A stretch of 64,000 nucleotides of DNA, from the NCBI GenBank assembly GCA_011523825.1, contig WTFX01000019.1:1-64000 (forward strand). Direction: 5' to 3'. The position numbers and the translations under genes are program-made. This stretch comes from Microthrixaceae bacterium. Its GTDB lineage: Bacteria > Actinomycetota > Acidimicrobiia > Acidimicrobiales > Poriferisodalaceae. Below are positions 13,442 to 22,107 of the stretch, piece after piece (within the stretch, counting starts at the first letter, position 1; each line of letters opens with the position of its first letter). The notes beneath the pieces are model-generated. The model was not told where the DNA came from. It did no database searches and saw only the letters and a list, made by a program, of their open reading frames with translations.

Positions 13442-13459
13442 GGGGCCACGCCGTGCCCC
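13442..13459 (-). terminator. Hairpin downstream of rpmE
   Basis: GGGG(C)CAC-GCC-GTGCCCC can fold as a 7-bp stem with one bulged base, starting about seven bases beyond the rpmE stop. There is no U-tract. The 93-base spacer also holds a 12-bp perfect palindrome CGCCACGTGGCG at 13397-13408, a possible operator or second hairpin. Confidence 0.35.
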
Positions 13460-13466
13460 GACGTTG

Positions 13467-13724
13467 TCAGCTCCGCCGCTTGCGCTGGCCGTAGCGGCGC
13501 TCGAAGCGTTCCACCCGACCCGCCGTGTCCACGATCTTCATCTGGCCAGTGAAGAAGGGATGGCTGGCGCTGGACAGTTCAACGTTGGCCAGCGGGTACG
13601 TGTTGCCGTCTGTCCATTCGATCGTGTCGCTGGTCTCGATGGTGGACTGCGTCAGGAAGGCAAAGTCGGCGCTGGCATCCCGGAAGACCACGGGCCGGTA
13701 GTTCGGATGGATGTCGCTCTTCAT
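13467..13724 (-). CDS. rpmE2: Ribosomal protein L31, zinc-independent type B
   Basis: An 85-residue L31 beginning [16 protein letters not shown] and containing [29 protein letters not shown], both type B features. It contains no cysteine, so it cannot hold the zinc of classical L31. In many bacteria type B L31 is a zinc-starvation paralogue; here it occupies the standard rho-rpmE position and may be the main copy. ATG 13724 follows a weak AGGA. Confidence 0.93.
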   Translation of the reverse strand: MKSDIHPNYRPVVFRDASADFAFLTQSTIETSDTIEWTDGNTYPLANVELSSASHPFFTGQMKIVDTAGRVERFERRYGQRKRRS

Positions 13725-13791
13725 CGTGATTCCTGATTCGAAGGCTCGGGGCTCATCAGCCTAAGGATTCTTGGCCGTTACGACGAGTCGG

Positions 13792-15225
13792 TCAGCGGTG
13801 GTCGCCGAGGCTGAAGCTGCGGTCGCCGTCGAGGGAAACCTCGCCGGCGTCCAGTTCCGCGACGCCGGGCAGGCCCTCGTCGAGCGCGATCTCCAGGTTC
13901 GCTGCCTCTCGCAACCGTGCCGCCACGAGGTCGTCGACCTGGTTGCCCGTCGAGGTACGCGTTGTCGCCACCATCGTGATGGAACCCGCGTCTTCTAGGT
14001 TGCGCGCACCGCCGAAGAATCTCAGCGTCGAGGTGATGGCCGCACCCACAGCGTCGGCCGGTTGGTGCCGACCGTTCCCACCGGCCGCGTATGCACGTGC
14101 AAGCCGGGTCAGGCCGTCGAAGAGTATGACCACGTCGGCTCCGGCCTCTGCCATGCGCTTCGTACGCTCCAGCGTGAGCTCGGCCACCGCGAGGTGCTCC
14201 TCGGGAGGACGATCAAAGGTCGATGCCAATACTTCGCCGGACGTCTCGAGCCGGCGCGTCATGTCGGTGACGTCTTCGGGCCGCTCCGCAATGAGCAGGA
14301 CAATCAGGTGAATGTCGGGATGCTGATCGCCGACCGCAGCGGCCATGGACGCGATCAGCGGAGATGCCGACCGCGTCCCGCTCGCGGTCAGCAAGCCGCG
14401 AGAGCCGAGCCCGATCAACGAGAGACGGTCGATGGCTGCGAGGGCACCAGCGCTCTGCTCGCCGCCGAGCGGCAAGGCGTCGGTGGGCAGCACCGGCGTG
14501 AGGTCGTCGAACAGCGGTCGTTCAGGTTGCTCGGGCGGCGGCTCGCCATTGAGCGTGTCGAGGCGCAGCAGCGCAGGGTTGCGCTCGCTGCGCGCGGCCG
14601 GGCGGCTGACACCCGTGATCCGGTCGCCGCGGCGCAGGTCGTACTGGCGCACCTGGCGGGCTGCTACGTAGACGTCGTCGGCCGACGGCAGCGGGCCGTT
14701 CGTACGCAGGAAGCCGTAGCCCTCGTCGCGCAAGTCGAGCAGGCCGTCGCAGTGCACGGTCTCGCCGACGATCTGCGTGTCGTCGCGCCCTCGACCGCGC
14801 CGGCGGCTCCGTCGGTTGCCTTCCTCGGCCACCGGAGCGTCGGGCGCGGACGTCCCGGAGTCGGCTGCTTCGCCAGCTTCCCCCTCCGCTTCGGCGGCAC
14901 TTTCGGTTGACGCAACCGGGTCGCTCGCCGCGGCCGGCTGTTCTGCTGGGACATCGGCACCGGTTGCAGGGGTGGCATCGGCTGGCGGTGTTGGTGTACG
15001 CGTGCGCTTGGTGACCGCCGGAGCGTCCGACGCGGCGTCGGCTTCAGCGGAGCCGTCGCTCGCTTCCTTGCCGGTGCCCACCTCGCCCTCCGGAGCCAAG
15101 ATCGCGCCGATGATGGTGTTCTTGCGGGCGCGGGGCGCTACCTCGACGCCGAGCGCTGCGGCGATCTGCAGCAGTTCATCTCGCTCCTTGGACTCCAGCA
15201 AGGCACGATCCGGCATGTCTGACAT
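13792..15225 (-). CDS. rho: Rho-like protein with degenerate P-loop and missing C-terminus
   Basis: This 477-residue protein is clearly of Rho descent but probably not an ATPase. Residues 1-45 form the Rho N-terminal helical domain, 46-150 an Ala/Glu/Asp/Arg-rich linker, and 157-225 the cold-shock RNA-binding domain (GYGFLRTNG, DDVYVAARQVRQYDLRRGD). The motor domain keeps HLIVLLIAERPEDVTDM, Walker B VVILFDGLTRLARAY (Asp370) and RFFGGARNLED. The canonical APPKAGKT loop reads ASGTRSAS (281-288), losing the catalytic Lys and Gly. The Asp of DERPEE is Ala313. The chain stops before the arginine-finger segment (RSGTR). The frame is intact. ATG 15225 follows GAGG. Position next to rpmE is standard. 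Confidence 0.88.
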   Translation of the reverse strand: MSDMPDRALLESKERDELLQIAAALGVEVAPRARKNTIIGAILAPEGEVGTGKEASDGSAEADAASDAPAVTKRTRTPTPPADATPATGADVPAEQPAAASDPVASTESAAEAEGEAGEAADSGTSAPDAPVAEEGNRRSRRRGRGRDDTQIVGETVHCDGLLDLRDEGYGFLRTNGPLPSADDVYVAARQVRQYDLRRGDRITGVSRPAARSERNPALLRLDTLNGEPPPEQPERPLFDDLTPVLPTDALPLGGEQSAGALAAIDRLSLIGLGSRGLLTASGTRSASPLIASMAAAVGDQHPDIHLIVLLIAERPEDVTDMTRRLETSGEVLASTFDRPPEEHLAVAELTLERTKRMAEAGADVVILFDGLTRLARAYAAGGNGRHQPADAVGAAITSTLRFFGGARNLEDAGSITMVATTRTSTGNQVDDLVAARLREAANLEIALDEGLPGVAELDAGEVSLDGDRSFSLGDHR

Positions 15226-15251
15226 GGCTACCTCGCAAGCTCCCGCCTGCT

Positions 15252-15282
15252 CTCACCGCTCCCAACGGGTGAGCGAAGTGAG
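15252..15282 (-). promoter_or_regulatory. Hairpin in the rho leader
   Basis: On the minus strand CTCAC(TT)CGCTC pairs with GAGCGGTGAG across a nine-base loop, a 10-bp stem with one two-base bulge. It ends 26 bases before the rho start, inside the 180-base spacer after thrC. A leader attenuator or autoregulatory site is possible. No other gene is visible in that spacer. Confidence 0.45.
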
Positions 15283-15405
15283 TCTGTGTTTCCTGTGACA
15301 GGCCTTGTCGCCCGACCCAGCGATCCGGTCCCGCGACGCCCGAGCGAACCCTGCACTAGGGAACCGTCGATCAGCGCCGACGCTACCGCCACCCAACCGA
15401 CGCCA

Positions 15406-16803
15406 CTACTGCACGGCAGACCTGACGAAATCGCGGAGGGTGGCGAGGTCGTTCGGGAGCGCCGTGACGTGCTCGTCCCGGTTTGCGAGGCTCGCCAGCG
15501 GCGGGGCGAGCTCGGGTTGGCGACCGGTTGCCTCGAGTACTGCTTCACCGAACTTGGCGGGGTGCGCGGTGGACATCACGGCGACCGGTGTGGTCCAGCC
15601 GCCAGCAGGAGCATCTCGGCGCCCGACGGTCAGTGCTACCGCCGTGTGGGGATCGATGAGCCGCTCGTCGATCTCGTTCACTGCTGCGATGGTGGCCGAG
15701 ACCTCGTCCTCGCTCGCCGAGCCGGCATCGAAGCCTGCACGCAGGCCTGCCAGCGCCTCAGGCGCCAGTGCGAGCGAGTTCTCGGCCCGAAAGCGGGCCA
15801 TGTCGGCAGCCAGCGCAGCACCTCGCCGGTCCCCCAGCTCGAACAGCAGCCGCTCGAAGTTGCTCGACACCTGGATGTCCATCGCCGGGCTGGTGGAGGG
15901 ACGGACCTCGGACATGGCCATCTCGCCGGTGCGGTAGGTACGAGCCAGGATGTCGTTGTGGTTGGTGGCAACCACCAGCCGGTCGATGGGCACGCCCATG
16001 CGCCGGGCTACATCGCCTGCGAGCACGTTGCCGAAGTTGCCGGTCGGCACACAGAACGAGACGGCCTGCTCGGGAGCGCCCAGTCTGACAGCGGTCGTCA
16101 CGTAGTAGACGGTCTGCGCCGCAACGCGCGCCCAGTTGATGCTGTTCACCGCACCCAGCCGCATCCGCTCGCGAAACGGCCGATCGGCGAACAGCGCCTT
16201 CACCAAGTCCTGGCAGTCGTCGAACGTGCCGTCGACGGCCACGTTGTGGATGTTCGGGCTATCTACCGTGGTCATCTGACGTCGCTGGATCTCGGTGACC
16301 CGGCCAGCGGGGTGCAGCATCACCAGTTCGATGCCCGCCCGGTCCCGGCATGCTTCGATCGCGGCAGACCCGGTGTCTCCCGAGGTGGCTCCCACGACAG
16401 TCATGAAGCTGCCGCGCCGGGCCAGCTCGTGCTCGAACAGCCTGCCCAGCAGTTGCAGAGCCACGTCCTTGAACGACAACGTCGGCCCCCAGAACAGCTC
16501 CACTAAGTGCTCACCACCTGTCAGCGCGCTGAGCGGAACGACATCGGAGTGGGTGAACGTCGAGTAGGCGTCCTGGGTGAGCGGCGCCAGGTCGTCGACG
16601 CTCAGCGACGGCGCCACGAACGGGGCCAGCACCCGGGTTGCCACCTCGTGGTACTCGAGCCCGGCGAAGTCCCGCAGATCGCTCACGCTGAGCGCGGGGA
16701 ACTCACGAGGCACATACAGCCCGCCGTCGGCGGCCAAGCCTTCGAGCAGCACATCGCCGAAGTCCAAGACCGGGGCGTCGCCCCGGGTGCTCAGGTAGTG
16801 CAT
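15406..16803 (-). CDS. thrC: Threonine synthase
   Basis: A 465-residue PLP enzyme converting O-phosphohomoserine to threonine. It belongs to the long form that begins MHYLSTRGDAP. The PLP lysine is Lys112 in LSFKDVALQ. GATSGDTGSAAIEA and PTGNFGNVLAGDVARRMG are further signatures. It lies 24 bases downstream of hom in a threonine/lysine cluster. The usual partner thrB is not found next to it. Confidence 0.96.
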   Translation of the reverse strand: MHYLSTRGDAPVLDFGDVLLEGLAADGGLYVPREFPALSVSDLRDFAGLEYHEVATRVLAPFVAPSLSVDDLAPLTQDAYSTFTHSDVVPLSALTGGEHLVELFWGPTLSFKDVALQLLGRLFEHELARRGSFMTVVGATSGDTGSAAIEACRDRAGIELVMLHPAGRVTEIQRRQMTTVDSPNIHNVAVDGTFDDCQDLVKALFADRPFRERMRLGAVNSINWARVAAQTVYYVTTAVRLGAPEQAVSFCVPTGNFGNVLAGDVARRMGVPIDRLVVATNHNDILARTYRTGEMAMSEVRPSTSPAMDIQVSSNFERLLFELGDRRGAALAADMARFRAENSLALAPEALAGLRAGFDAGSASEDEVSATIAAVNEIDERLIDPHTAVALTVGRRDAPAGGWTTPVAVMSTAHPAKFGEAVLEATGRQPELAPPLASLANRDEHVTALPNDLATLRDFVRSAVQ

Positions 16804-16827
16804 GGTGCCGTCGGCCGGTCCCGGCGA

Positions 16828-18204
16828 CTACTCGCCGATCACCCGGATCGCGTTGCCGATGCGCCGTACTGCGTCGAGCTCGCGCACGTCCCGCAGCGTG
16901 GAGGCCACGTCGGCTTCGCGGGCGCGATGCGTGATGAATTCCAGATGAGCGATGTCGTCGGCCGCCCCGGCCCGGGTGGTCTGCTCGACCGAGCGGATCG
17001 ACACACCGTGCTCGCCGAACACGCCCGCCACCGCGGCCAGTACGCCTGGCTTGTCGGTGACATCGAATTGAAGGTGGTAGGCGGTGTAGGTCTCGTCAAT
17101 TGGCCGCAGCCGCGCTGCGCTCAACGGGCCGAACCCGTCGCACACTCCCCGGCGGAGATTCTGTGACACGGTGATGAGGTCGCCCAGCATTGCGCTGGCA
17201 GTCGGGAAACCGCCTGCACCGCGCCCGTACAGCATCAGGTCCTCGACAGCCTCACCCTCCAGGAACACTGCGTTGAAGGCATCGCGCACCGAGGCCAGCG
17301 GGTGGTCGATGGGCACCATCGCCGGGTGCACTCGGACGGCAATCTCGCCGTTCTGACGCTCGGCCACGGCGAGCAGCTTGATGACGTGGCCCATCCGGGC
17401 GGCTGCCGCAATGTCGCCCTTGCCGATGCCGCTGATGCCCTCCTGGTGAACATCGCCAGCCACCACTTTGGCGCCGAAGGCCGTCATGGCCAGGATCGCC
17501 GCCTTGGCACCCGCGTCGAACCCCTCCACGTCAGCGGTCGGATCGGCTTCGGCATAGCCCAGTCGCTGTGCCTCACCCAGTACGTCGGCGTAGTCGGCCC
17601 CGTCCTCGGTCATGCGGGTGAGGATGTAGTTCGTCGTGCCGTTCACAATGCCCATCACCCGGGTGATGCGTTCGCCGATGAGCGAGTTGCGCAGCACGCC
17701 GATGAGCGGGATGCCGCCTGCCACAGCCGCCTCGAACGCCAGGTCGACGCCCTTGGCGGCAGCCAGTGCGAACAGCTCCTCCCCGACGTTGGCGATGAGT
17801 TCCTTGTTGGCAGTCACGACCGGCTTGCCCGCACCGAGCGCAGCTGCAACCAAGTGTCGGGCCGGCTCGATGCCGCCCATCGCTTCCACGACGACGTCTA
17901 CATCGTCGGCCACGACAAGCGACTCGCTGTCGCGGGTCAGCACACCCGACGGCAGCTCTACCGTTCGCTCAGCACTGAGATTGCGGACGGCGACCCGGGT
18001 GACTTCGAAGTCCAATCCGGTGCGGCTTGCCAGATGCGCTGCGTCGCGCCGCAGGATCGCAACGAGCGCGGCACCGACGTTTCCACAGCCCAGGATGCCG
18101 ACGCGCAGCGGCCGCGGCTCACCCGTATGAGCGGCAAAGGAGGGCGCAGGCTCGGCAACAGCTTCAGGCACGGCCGAAACGGTACCGCCAGCACGCCCGC
18201 ACAC
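16828..18204 (-). CDS. hom: Homoserine dehydrogenase with ACT domain
   Basis: A 458-residue enzyme that reduces aspartate semialdehyde to homoserine. The dinucleotide motif GCGNVG is at about 39-44, KPVVTANKELIA carries a family-conserved lysine, and GIVNGTTNYILTRM is a family signature. A C-terminal ACT domain (about 375-455, FDVTDKPGVLAAVAGVFGEH) suggests threonine feedback control. The start is uncertain between GTG 18204 and GTG 18171; the first 30 residues are not conserved-looking. Confidence 0.96.
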   Translation of the reverse strand: MCGRAGGTVSAVPEAVAEPAPSFAAHTGEPRPLRVGILGCGNVGAALVAILRRDAAHLASRTGLDFEVTRVAVRNLSAERTVELPSGVLTRDSESLVVADDVDVVVEAMGGIEPARHLVAAALGAGKPVVTANKELIANVGEELFALAAAKGVDLAFEAAVAGGIPLIGVLRNSLIGERITRVMGIVNGTTNYILTRMTEDGADYADVLGEAQRLGYAEADPTADVEGFDAGAKAAILAMTAFGAKVVAGDVHQEGISGIGKGDIAAAARMGHVIKLLAVAERQNGEIAVRVHPAMVPIDHPLASVRDAFNAVFLEGEAVEDLMLYGRGAGGFPTASAMLGDLITVSQNLRRGVCDGFGPLSAARLRPIDETYTAYHLQFDVTDKPGVLAAVAGVFGEHGVSIRSVEQTTRAGAADDIAHLEFITHRAREADVASTLRDVRELDAVRRIGNAIRVIGE

Positions 18205-18260
18205 CCGCAGCGTTTTCGGCGACGCTCAGCCGGACGACGTCGTGCAGAGACCGGCGGTTC

Positions 18261-19658
18261 TCAGAGAACGTCGAGGGTGAGCATGTCGTCGATGGTCTCG
18301 CGGCGGATCACCAGACGAGCCTCGCCGTCGGCCACGAACACCACAGCCGGGCGACCGATGCGGTTGTAGGGCGCGCCCATCGAGTAGCCGTAGGCGCCGG
18401 TCACCGGTGTGGCGACAAGGTCGCCAGCGGCCAGCCCTGCAGGCACCGGGGCAGACCGGACGATCACATCACCCGATTCGCAGTGCTTGCCCACCAGACG
18501 CACCCGATCGGGACGGGGCTCGCCGGCACGGGCCGGCATGAACGCCGTGTAGTCGCTGCCGTAGAGCATCGGGCGCGGGTTGTCGCCGTAGCCGCCGTCG
18601 ACGGCGACATAAGTCCGCACGCCCGGCACCGCCTTGATGCTGCCCACCGTGTAGAGCGTCACCGCAGCCGCAGCCGCGATGGCACGTCCGGGCTCGGCCA
18701 CCAGACGGGCTTCGAAACCGTAGAGCTTGCTGAGCGACCGCCAGCGCTCACGCAGCGTCGCGCCCCACTCGGTGATGGTGGGCGCCTGCTCTGATTCGAC
18801 GTACGCAATGCCGAGTCCGCCGCCGATCGACAGCTCTTCGAGGCGGCCGGCGGCCGGGCCAGCATCACCGAATAACGGTGCTGCGAACTCGGCGACGACA
18901 TCGAGCGCGCGGGCCAGACTCTCCACGCGGAACACCTGGCTGCCGATATGACAGTGGATGCCGGCGAGCTCGATCGACGACATCTCGGCTGCACGTTCAA
19001 CGGCTGCAATCGCGACGCCTTGGCCGATACCGAAACCGAATTTGGAGTCGGCTTGTCCGGTCGAGATGTACTCGTGCGTCTCGGCCCGGACACCCGGAGT
19101 GACTCGCAGCAGAACCCGCGGCACTGCCCCATCGGCACGGTGCAGCTCGTCGAGACAGTCCAGCTCGGCAAAAGAGTCCACCACGATCCGGCCCACGCCT
19201 GCTTCGCGCGCCATCGCCAGCTCAGCGATCGACTTGTTGTTGCCGTGCAGCACGACGCGCTGCGCCACATCACCGTCAGCCGCGGCGTCATTGGCGTCGA
19301 ATGCTCGCAAAACCGTCTGCAGCTCGCCCCCGCTGGCAACGTCGATGTCCATGCCCTCCGACATCGCAAGCCGGGCCATCGCCGCACACAGGAACGCCTT
19401 GGCGGCATAGGCCGCTCCCCCGCCAAAGGCCGAGATGGCTTCCCGGCAGCGAGCGCGCAGGTGTGCCTCGTCATAGACGAACAGCGGTGTGCCGAATTCG
19501 GCAGCGAGGTCGACGAGGTCGCAGCCACCAATGTGCAGGTGACCCTGCGCCAACACCTCGGCCGTATCGGGGAGCAGGCGCAACGGGATCGGTCCACTGG
19601 GATCGTCTCCGGGTGCTCCGCCCCCAGCTGCTGCAGCGCTGTGCGGTTCAGTAGTCAT
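18261..19658 (-). CDS. lysA: Diaminopimelate decarboxylase
   Basis: A 465-residue fold-III PLP enzyme for the last step of lysine synthesis. The PLP lysine is Lys87 in YAAKAFLC. HCHIGSQV, SIGGGLGIAY and GKHCESGDV (with the catalytic Cys) are all present. The first 35 residues are a Gly/Ala/Pro-rich extension. It lies between argS and hom, on the same strand, as in many actinobacteria. Confidence 0.97.
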   Translation of the reverse strand: MTTEPHSAAAAGGGAPGDDPSGPIPLRLLPDTAEVLAQGHLHIGGCDLVDLAAEFGTPLFVYDEAHLRARCREAISAFGGGAAYAAKAFLCAAMARLAMSEGMDIDVASGGELQTVLRAFDANDAAADGDVAQRVVLHGNNKSIAELAMAREAGVGRIVVDSFAELDCLDELHRADGAVPRVLLRVTPGVRAETHEYISTGQADSKFGFGIGQGVAIAAVERAAEMSSIELAGIHCHIGSQVFRVESLARALDVVAEFAAPLFGDAGPAAGRLEELSIGGGLGIAYVESEQAPTITEWGATLRERWRSLSKLYGFEARLVAEPGRAIAAAAAVTLYTVGSIKAVPGVRTYVAVDGGYGDNPRPMLYGSDYTAFMPARAGEPRPDRVRLVGKHCESGDVIVRSAPVPAGLAAGDLVATPVTGAYGYSMGAPYNRIGRPAVVFVADGEARLVIRRETIDDMLTLDVL

Positions 19659-19679
19659 CGCTGGACCGTCGCTTCCCGC

Positions 19680-21419
19680 TCACATCGCCTCGGGCGCGTC
19701 CACGCCGAGCAGGTCGAGGCCGATCGCCAAGCCGATGCGCGTGCCCTCGGTCAGGCACAGCCGGGCGTCACGCACCTCTGGCGGATTGTCGCTGTGCAGG
19801 ATCGGGCAGTCGTGGTAGAAGCCGTGGAAGGCGGCGGCAAGATCGCGCACCCATGTCGTCACCTTGTGAGGCGCCCGCTCGCGCAGCGCTATCTCGACCA
19901 CCGACGGCAGCACTTCGAGCGCGCGCAGCAGCGCCACTTCCCGCTCACCGACCAGCGGTCCCAGATCGGTGCCCGCGGGCGGCACGGGTTCGACCCCAGT
20001 CGATTCGGCGCGCCTGGCCACCGAGGCGATCCGGGCGTGCGCGTACTGCACGTAGAAGACGGGATTCTCTGCAGCCTGCGCTGACAGCAGGTCGATATCG
20101 ATGGTCTGGCGCGAGTCGATCGACTGCAGCAGGAAGGCGAAGCGCGCCACGTCGGGGCCCACCGCGTCGATGAGCTCGCGCACCTCGACCATGGTGCCAG
20201 TGCGCTTGGACAGTTCGATGACTTGGCCATCGCGCATCAGCGTGACGTTCTGGCCGACGATGGCCTCATAGGACTCCGCCGGATGCCCCAGCATCTGCAT
20301 GGCTGCGGCGATGCGCGGCACATAGCCATGGTGGTCAGCGCCCAGCACGTCGATAACGAGGTCGACGGTCTCATTGTCCGGGTCGTGCCGGCGGGTGTCG
20401 CCAATGGCACCGCGGCGTTGCAGCGCTCGGAGCCGGCGAAGATCGAACTTGGCATCGTGGTAGGCGATGTCGGGAACGAAGTAGGTCGGCTCGCCGTCGC
20501 TGCGGTAGAGCACACGGTCTTTGTCGTCGCCGAAGTCGCTGGTCCGCAGCCACTCGGCGCCGTCCTCGGTGTAGGTCCATCCACCCTGACGCAGTCCAGC
20601 GATTGCGTTGTCCATGGCACCAGACGCCACGAGCTTGTTCTCGCTTTGCCAGTGGTCGAAGCCGACATTCATCGCTTCAAGCGCCTCGCTGACATCACGC
20701 AAGGCGCGGTCGCGTCCCCAGGACGCCGCGTAAGCCGAGCCGCCGAGTGCCTCGAGCGCCGCCGTGAGATCGTCCGCACCCGACGACGCGCCAGCGCTCA
20801 ACTCCGACGCCAGCTCGGTCGCCCACTCGGCGACGTACTCGCCGTGATAGCCGTCGTCGGGCACAGGACGGTCGTCGAGCCGGGCTGCCAGGGAACGCCC
20901 GAAGAGCTCCATCTGCGTGCCGCGGTCGTTGACGTAGTACTCGGTGTGGGTCTCGTAGCCACACCGGCGGAACAAGCGGGCCAAGCTGTCGCCGAACGCC
21001 CCCCAGCGGCCGCCGCCCGCGTGCAGCGGTCCGGTGGGATTGGCCGACACGAATTCGAGGTTTACGGTCTGTCCGGCACCGGCGTCGTGGCGGGCGTAGG
21101 AGCCGGCACCGAGGCGCAGCACCGCTCCGAGCACTTCGTGCAGCCACGACGGTGCCAAGTGGAAGTTCACAAACCCCGGTCCGGCCACCTCGGTCCGTTC
21201 GAGATGCGGCAAGCCGGTGCCGTCGAGCTCGGCAGCGAGTCGCTGCGCCAGATCGCGAGGCGCCATCACTGCGCCCTTCGCATGCACCAATGCGGCATTT
21301 GTCGACCAGTCGCCGTGATCGGCGCGAGCCGGTCGTTCGAGGCCGATGCGCGACGGGTCAGCGTCGACGCCAAGGCGCGTCAACGCCTCCGAGATTGCGC
21401 CAGCCAGCACTGCTTCCAT
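19680..21419 (-). CDS. argS: Arginyl-tRNA synthetase
   Basis: A 579-residue class I synthetase. The N-terminal additional domain (about 1-90) ends with GPGFVNFHLA. The HIGH-equivalent is HAGGGR (133-138) after VSANPTGPL. The DALR anticodon-binding domain follows YVQYAHARIASV. ATG 21419 is chosen over the GTG just before it because GGAG lies eight bases upstream. It is divergent from a tRNA-Arg gene at 21575. Confidence 0.97.
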   Translation of the reverse strand: MEAVLAGAISEALTRLGVDADPSRIGLERPARADHGDWSTNAALVHAKGAVMAPRDLAQRLAAELDGTGLPHLERTEVAGPGFVNFHLAPSWLHEVLGAVLRLGAGSYARHDAGAGQTVNLEFVSANPTGPLHAGGGRWGAFGDSLARLFRRCGYETHTEYYVNDRGTQMELFGRSLAARLDDRPVPDDGYHGEYVAEWATELASELSAGASSGADDLTAALEALGGSAYAASWGRDRALRDVSEALEAMNVGFDHWQSENKLVASGAMDNAIAGLRQGGWTYTEDGAEWLRTSDFGDDKDRVLYRSDGEPTYFVPDIAYHDAKFDLRRLRALQRRGAIGDTRRHDPDNETVDLVIDVLGADHHGYVPRIAAAMQMLGHPAESYEAIVGQNVTLMRDGQVIELSKRTGTMVEVRELIDAVGPDVARFAFLLQSIDSRQTIDIDLLSAQAAENPVFYVQYAHARIASVARRAESTGVEPVPPAGTDLGPLVGEREVALLRALEVLPSVVEIALRERAPHKVTTWVRDLAAAFHGFYHDCPILHSDNPPEVRDARLCLTEGTRIGLAIGLDLLGVDAPEAM

Positions 21420-21529
21420 CACTACGGCTCCATCACCGAGGCGAACCTATCCCTGCCGGGTGCCGAACCTCGTGACAATTGTGCGCAGGCGCTCCGAGGC
21501 CGGGGTCGTGCCGCTCGTTGGTCGGTAGC

Positions 21530-21559
21530 TTGACCGGGCATCGGGTCCGGGAATCGAAT
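21530..21559 (+). promoter_or_regulatory. Possible promoter for tRNA-Arg
   Basis: TTGACC (21530-21535) and TCGAAT (21554-21559) are 18 bases apart and end 15 bases before the tRNA. The -35 box matches the consensus at five of six positions and the -10 box at four of six. Confidence 0.35.
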
Positions 21560-21574
21560 CCAGCCGGACCGCCA

Positions 21575-21646
21575 GCCCTCGTAGCTCAGGGGATAGAGCA
21601 GTGGCCTCCGGAGCCATGTGCGCAGGTTCGAATCCTGCCGAGGGCG
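21575..21646 (+). tRNA. tRNA-Arg(CCG)
   Basis: A complete 72-nt cloverleaf without encoded CCA. The acceptor GCCCTCG pairs with CGAGGGC, the D stem GCTC with GAGC, the anticodon stem GTGGC with GCCAT and the T stem GCAGG with CCTGC around TTCGAAT. The loop CTCCGGA gives anticodon CCG, which reads CGG (Arg). The discriminator is G. It stands back to back with argS, 155 bases away. Confidence 0.95.
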
Positions 21647-21649
21647 CTG

Positions 21650-21668
21650 CGCCGGCACCATGCCGGCG
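21650..21668 (+). terminator. Hairpin after tRNA-Arg
   Basis: A perfect 7-bp stem CGCCGGC / GCCGGCG with loop ACCAT begins four bases after the tRNA and ends before the convergent PPOX gene. It is symmetrical and could serve both. There is no T-run. Confidence 0.5.
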
Positions 21669-21676
21669 GTGGGCGC

Positions 21677-22093
21677 TCAAGCCGTGGCGGACCAACCTGT
21701 CAATTCGGTGCGCTGGATGACGATGGCGGCGCCGACGGGCGGCTCCGCGGCGTACTGCGGGTAGCGCTTGCACAACAACTCGATCGCATGCCGATGCTGC
21801 GCACCCTCGGTGTGCACCGCGGCGCGCCCTCGCAGGCGCACCCACCACAAGCGCTCCCAGTCGGTGTCGTCGTAGTGCTCGATCAGCATCGTGACCTCAG
21901 GGAAGCGTCGAACGTTGTCGAGCCGCTTGAGGTCCATGGTCGTCTTGGGCTTGTGGTCGACCGCTGTCACCACCACGTCGTCCTCGAACGCGTAGGTGCA
22001 TGGCACCAGGTCGACGCGCCCGTCGGACCGGATCGTCGCGAGGGTTGCCACCCGTCCCTGCTCGAGCAGCTCCAGCAGTTCAGCCTCTGTCAC
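21677..22093 (-). CDS. PPOX-class probable F420-dependent protein, Rv0121 type
   Basis: A 138-residue split-barrel flavin/deazaflavin-binding protein. RVATLATIRSDGRVDLVPC is the N-terminal beta-hairpin of the pyridoxamine-phosphate-oxidase fold. DHKPKTTMDLKRLDNVRRFPEVT matches the Rv0121-type F420-linked subgroup as I recall it. The substrate is unknown. The GTG start at 22093 follows a TAGGGT box. It is divergent from an FrhB-type gene, which supports a shared F420 theme. Confidence 0.8.
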   Translation of the reverse strand: MTEAELLELLEQGRVATLATIRSDGRVDLVPCTYAFEDDVVVTAVDHKPKTTMDLKRLDNVRRFPEVTMLIEHYDDTDWERLWWVRLRGRAAVHTEGAQHRHAIELLCKRYPQYAAEPPVGAAIVIQRTELTGWSATA

Positions 22094-22101
22094 GGCGCGC
22101 C

Positions 22102-22107
22102 ACCCTA
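22102..22107 (-). promoter_or_regulatory. -10 box of the PPOX gene
   Basis: TAGGGT lies eight bases before GTG 22093 in the 118-base divergent region shared with the FrhB-type gene. No Shine-Dalgarno sequence is visible. Confidence 0.4.

Noticed and set aside
13792..15225. Rho as an ordinary pseudogene
   Set aside because: The frame is open for 477 codons, the RNA-binding domain and Walker B are conserved, and the start has a Shine-Dalgarno sequence, so recent decay is unlikely.
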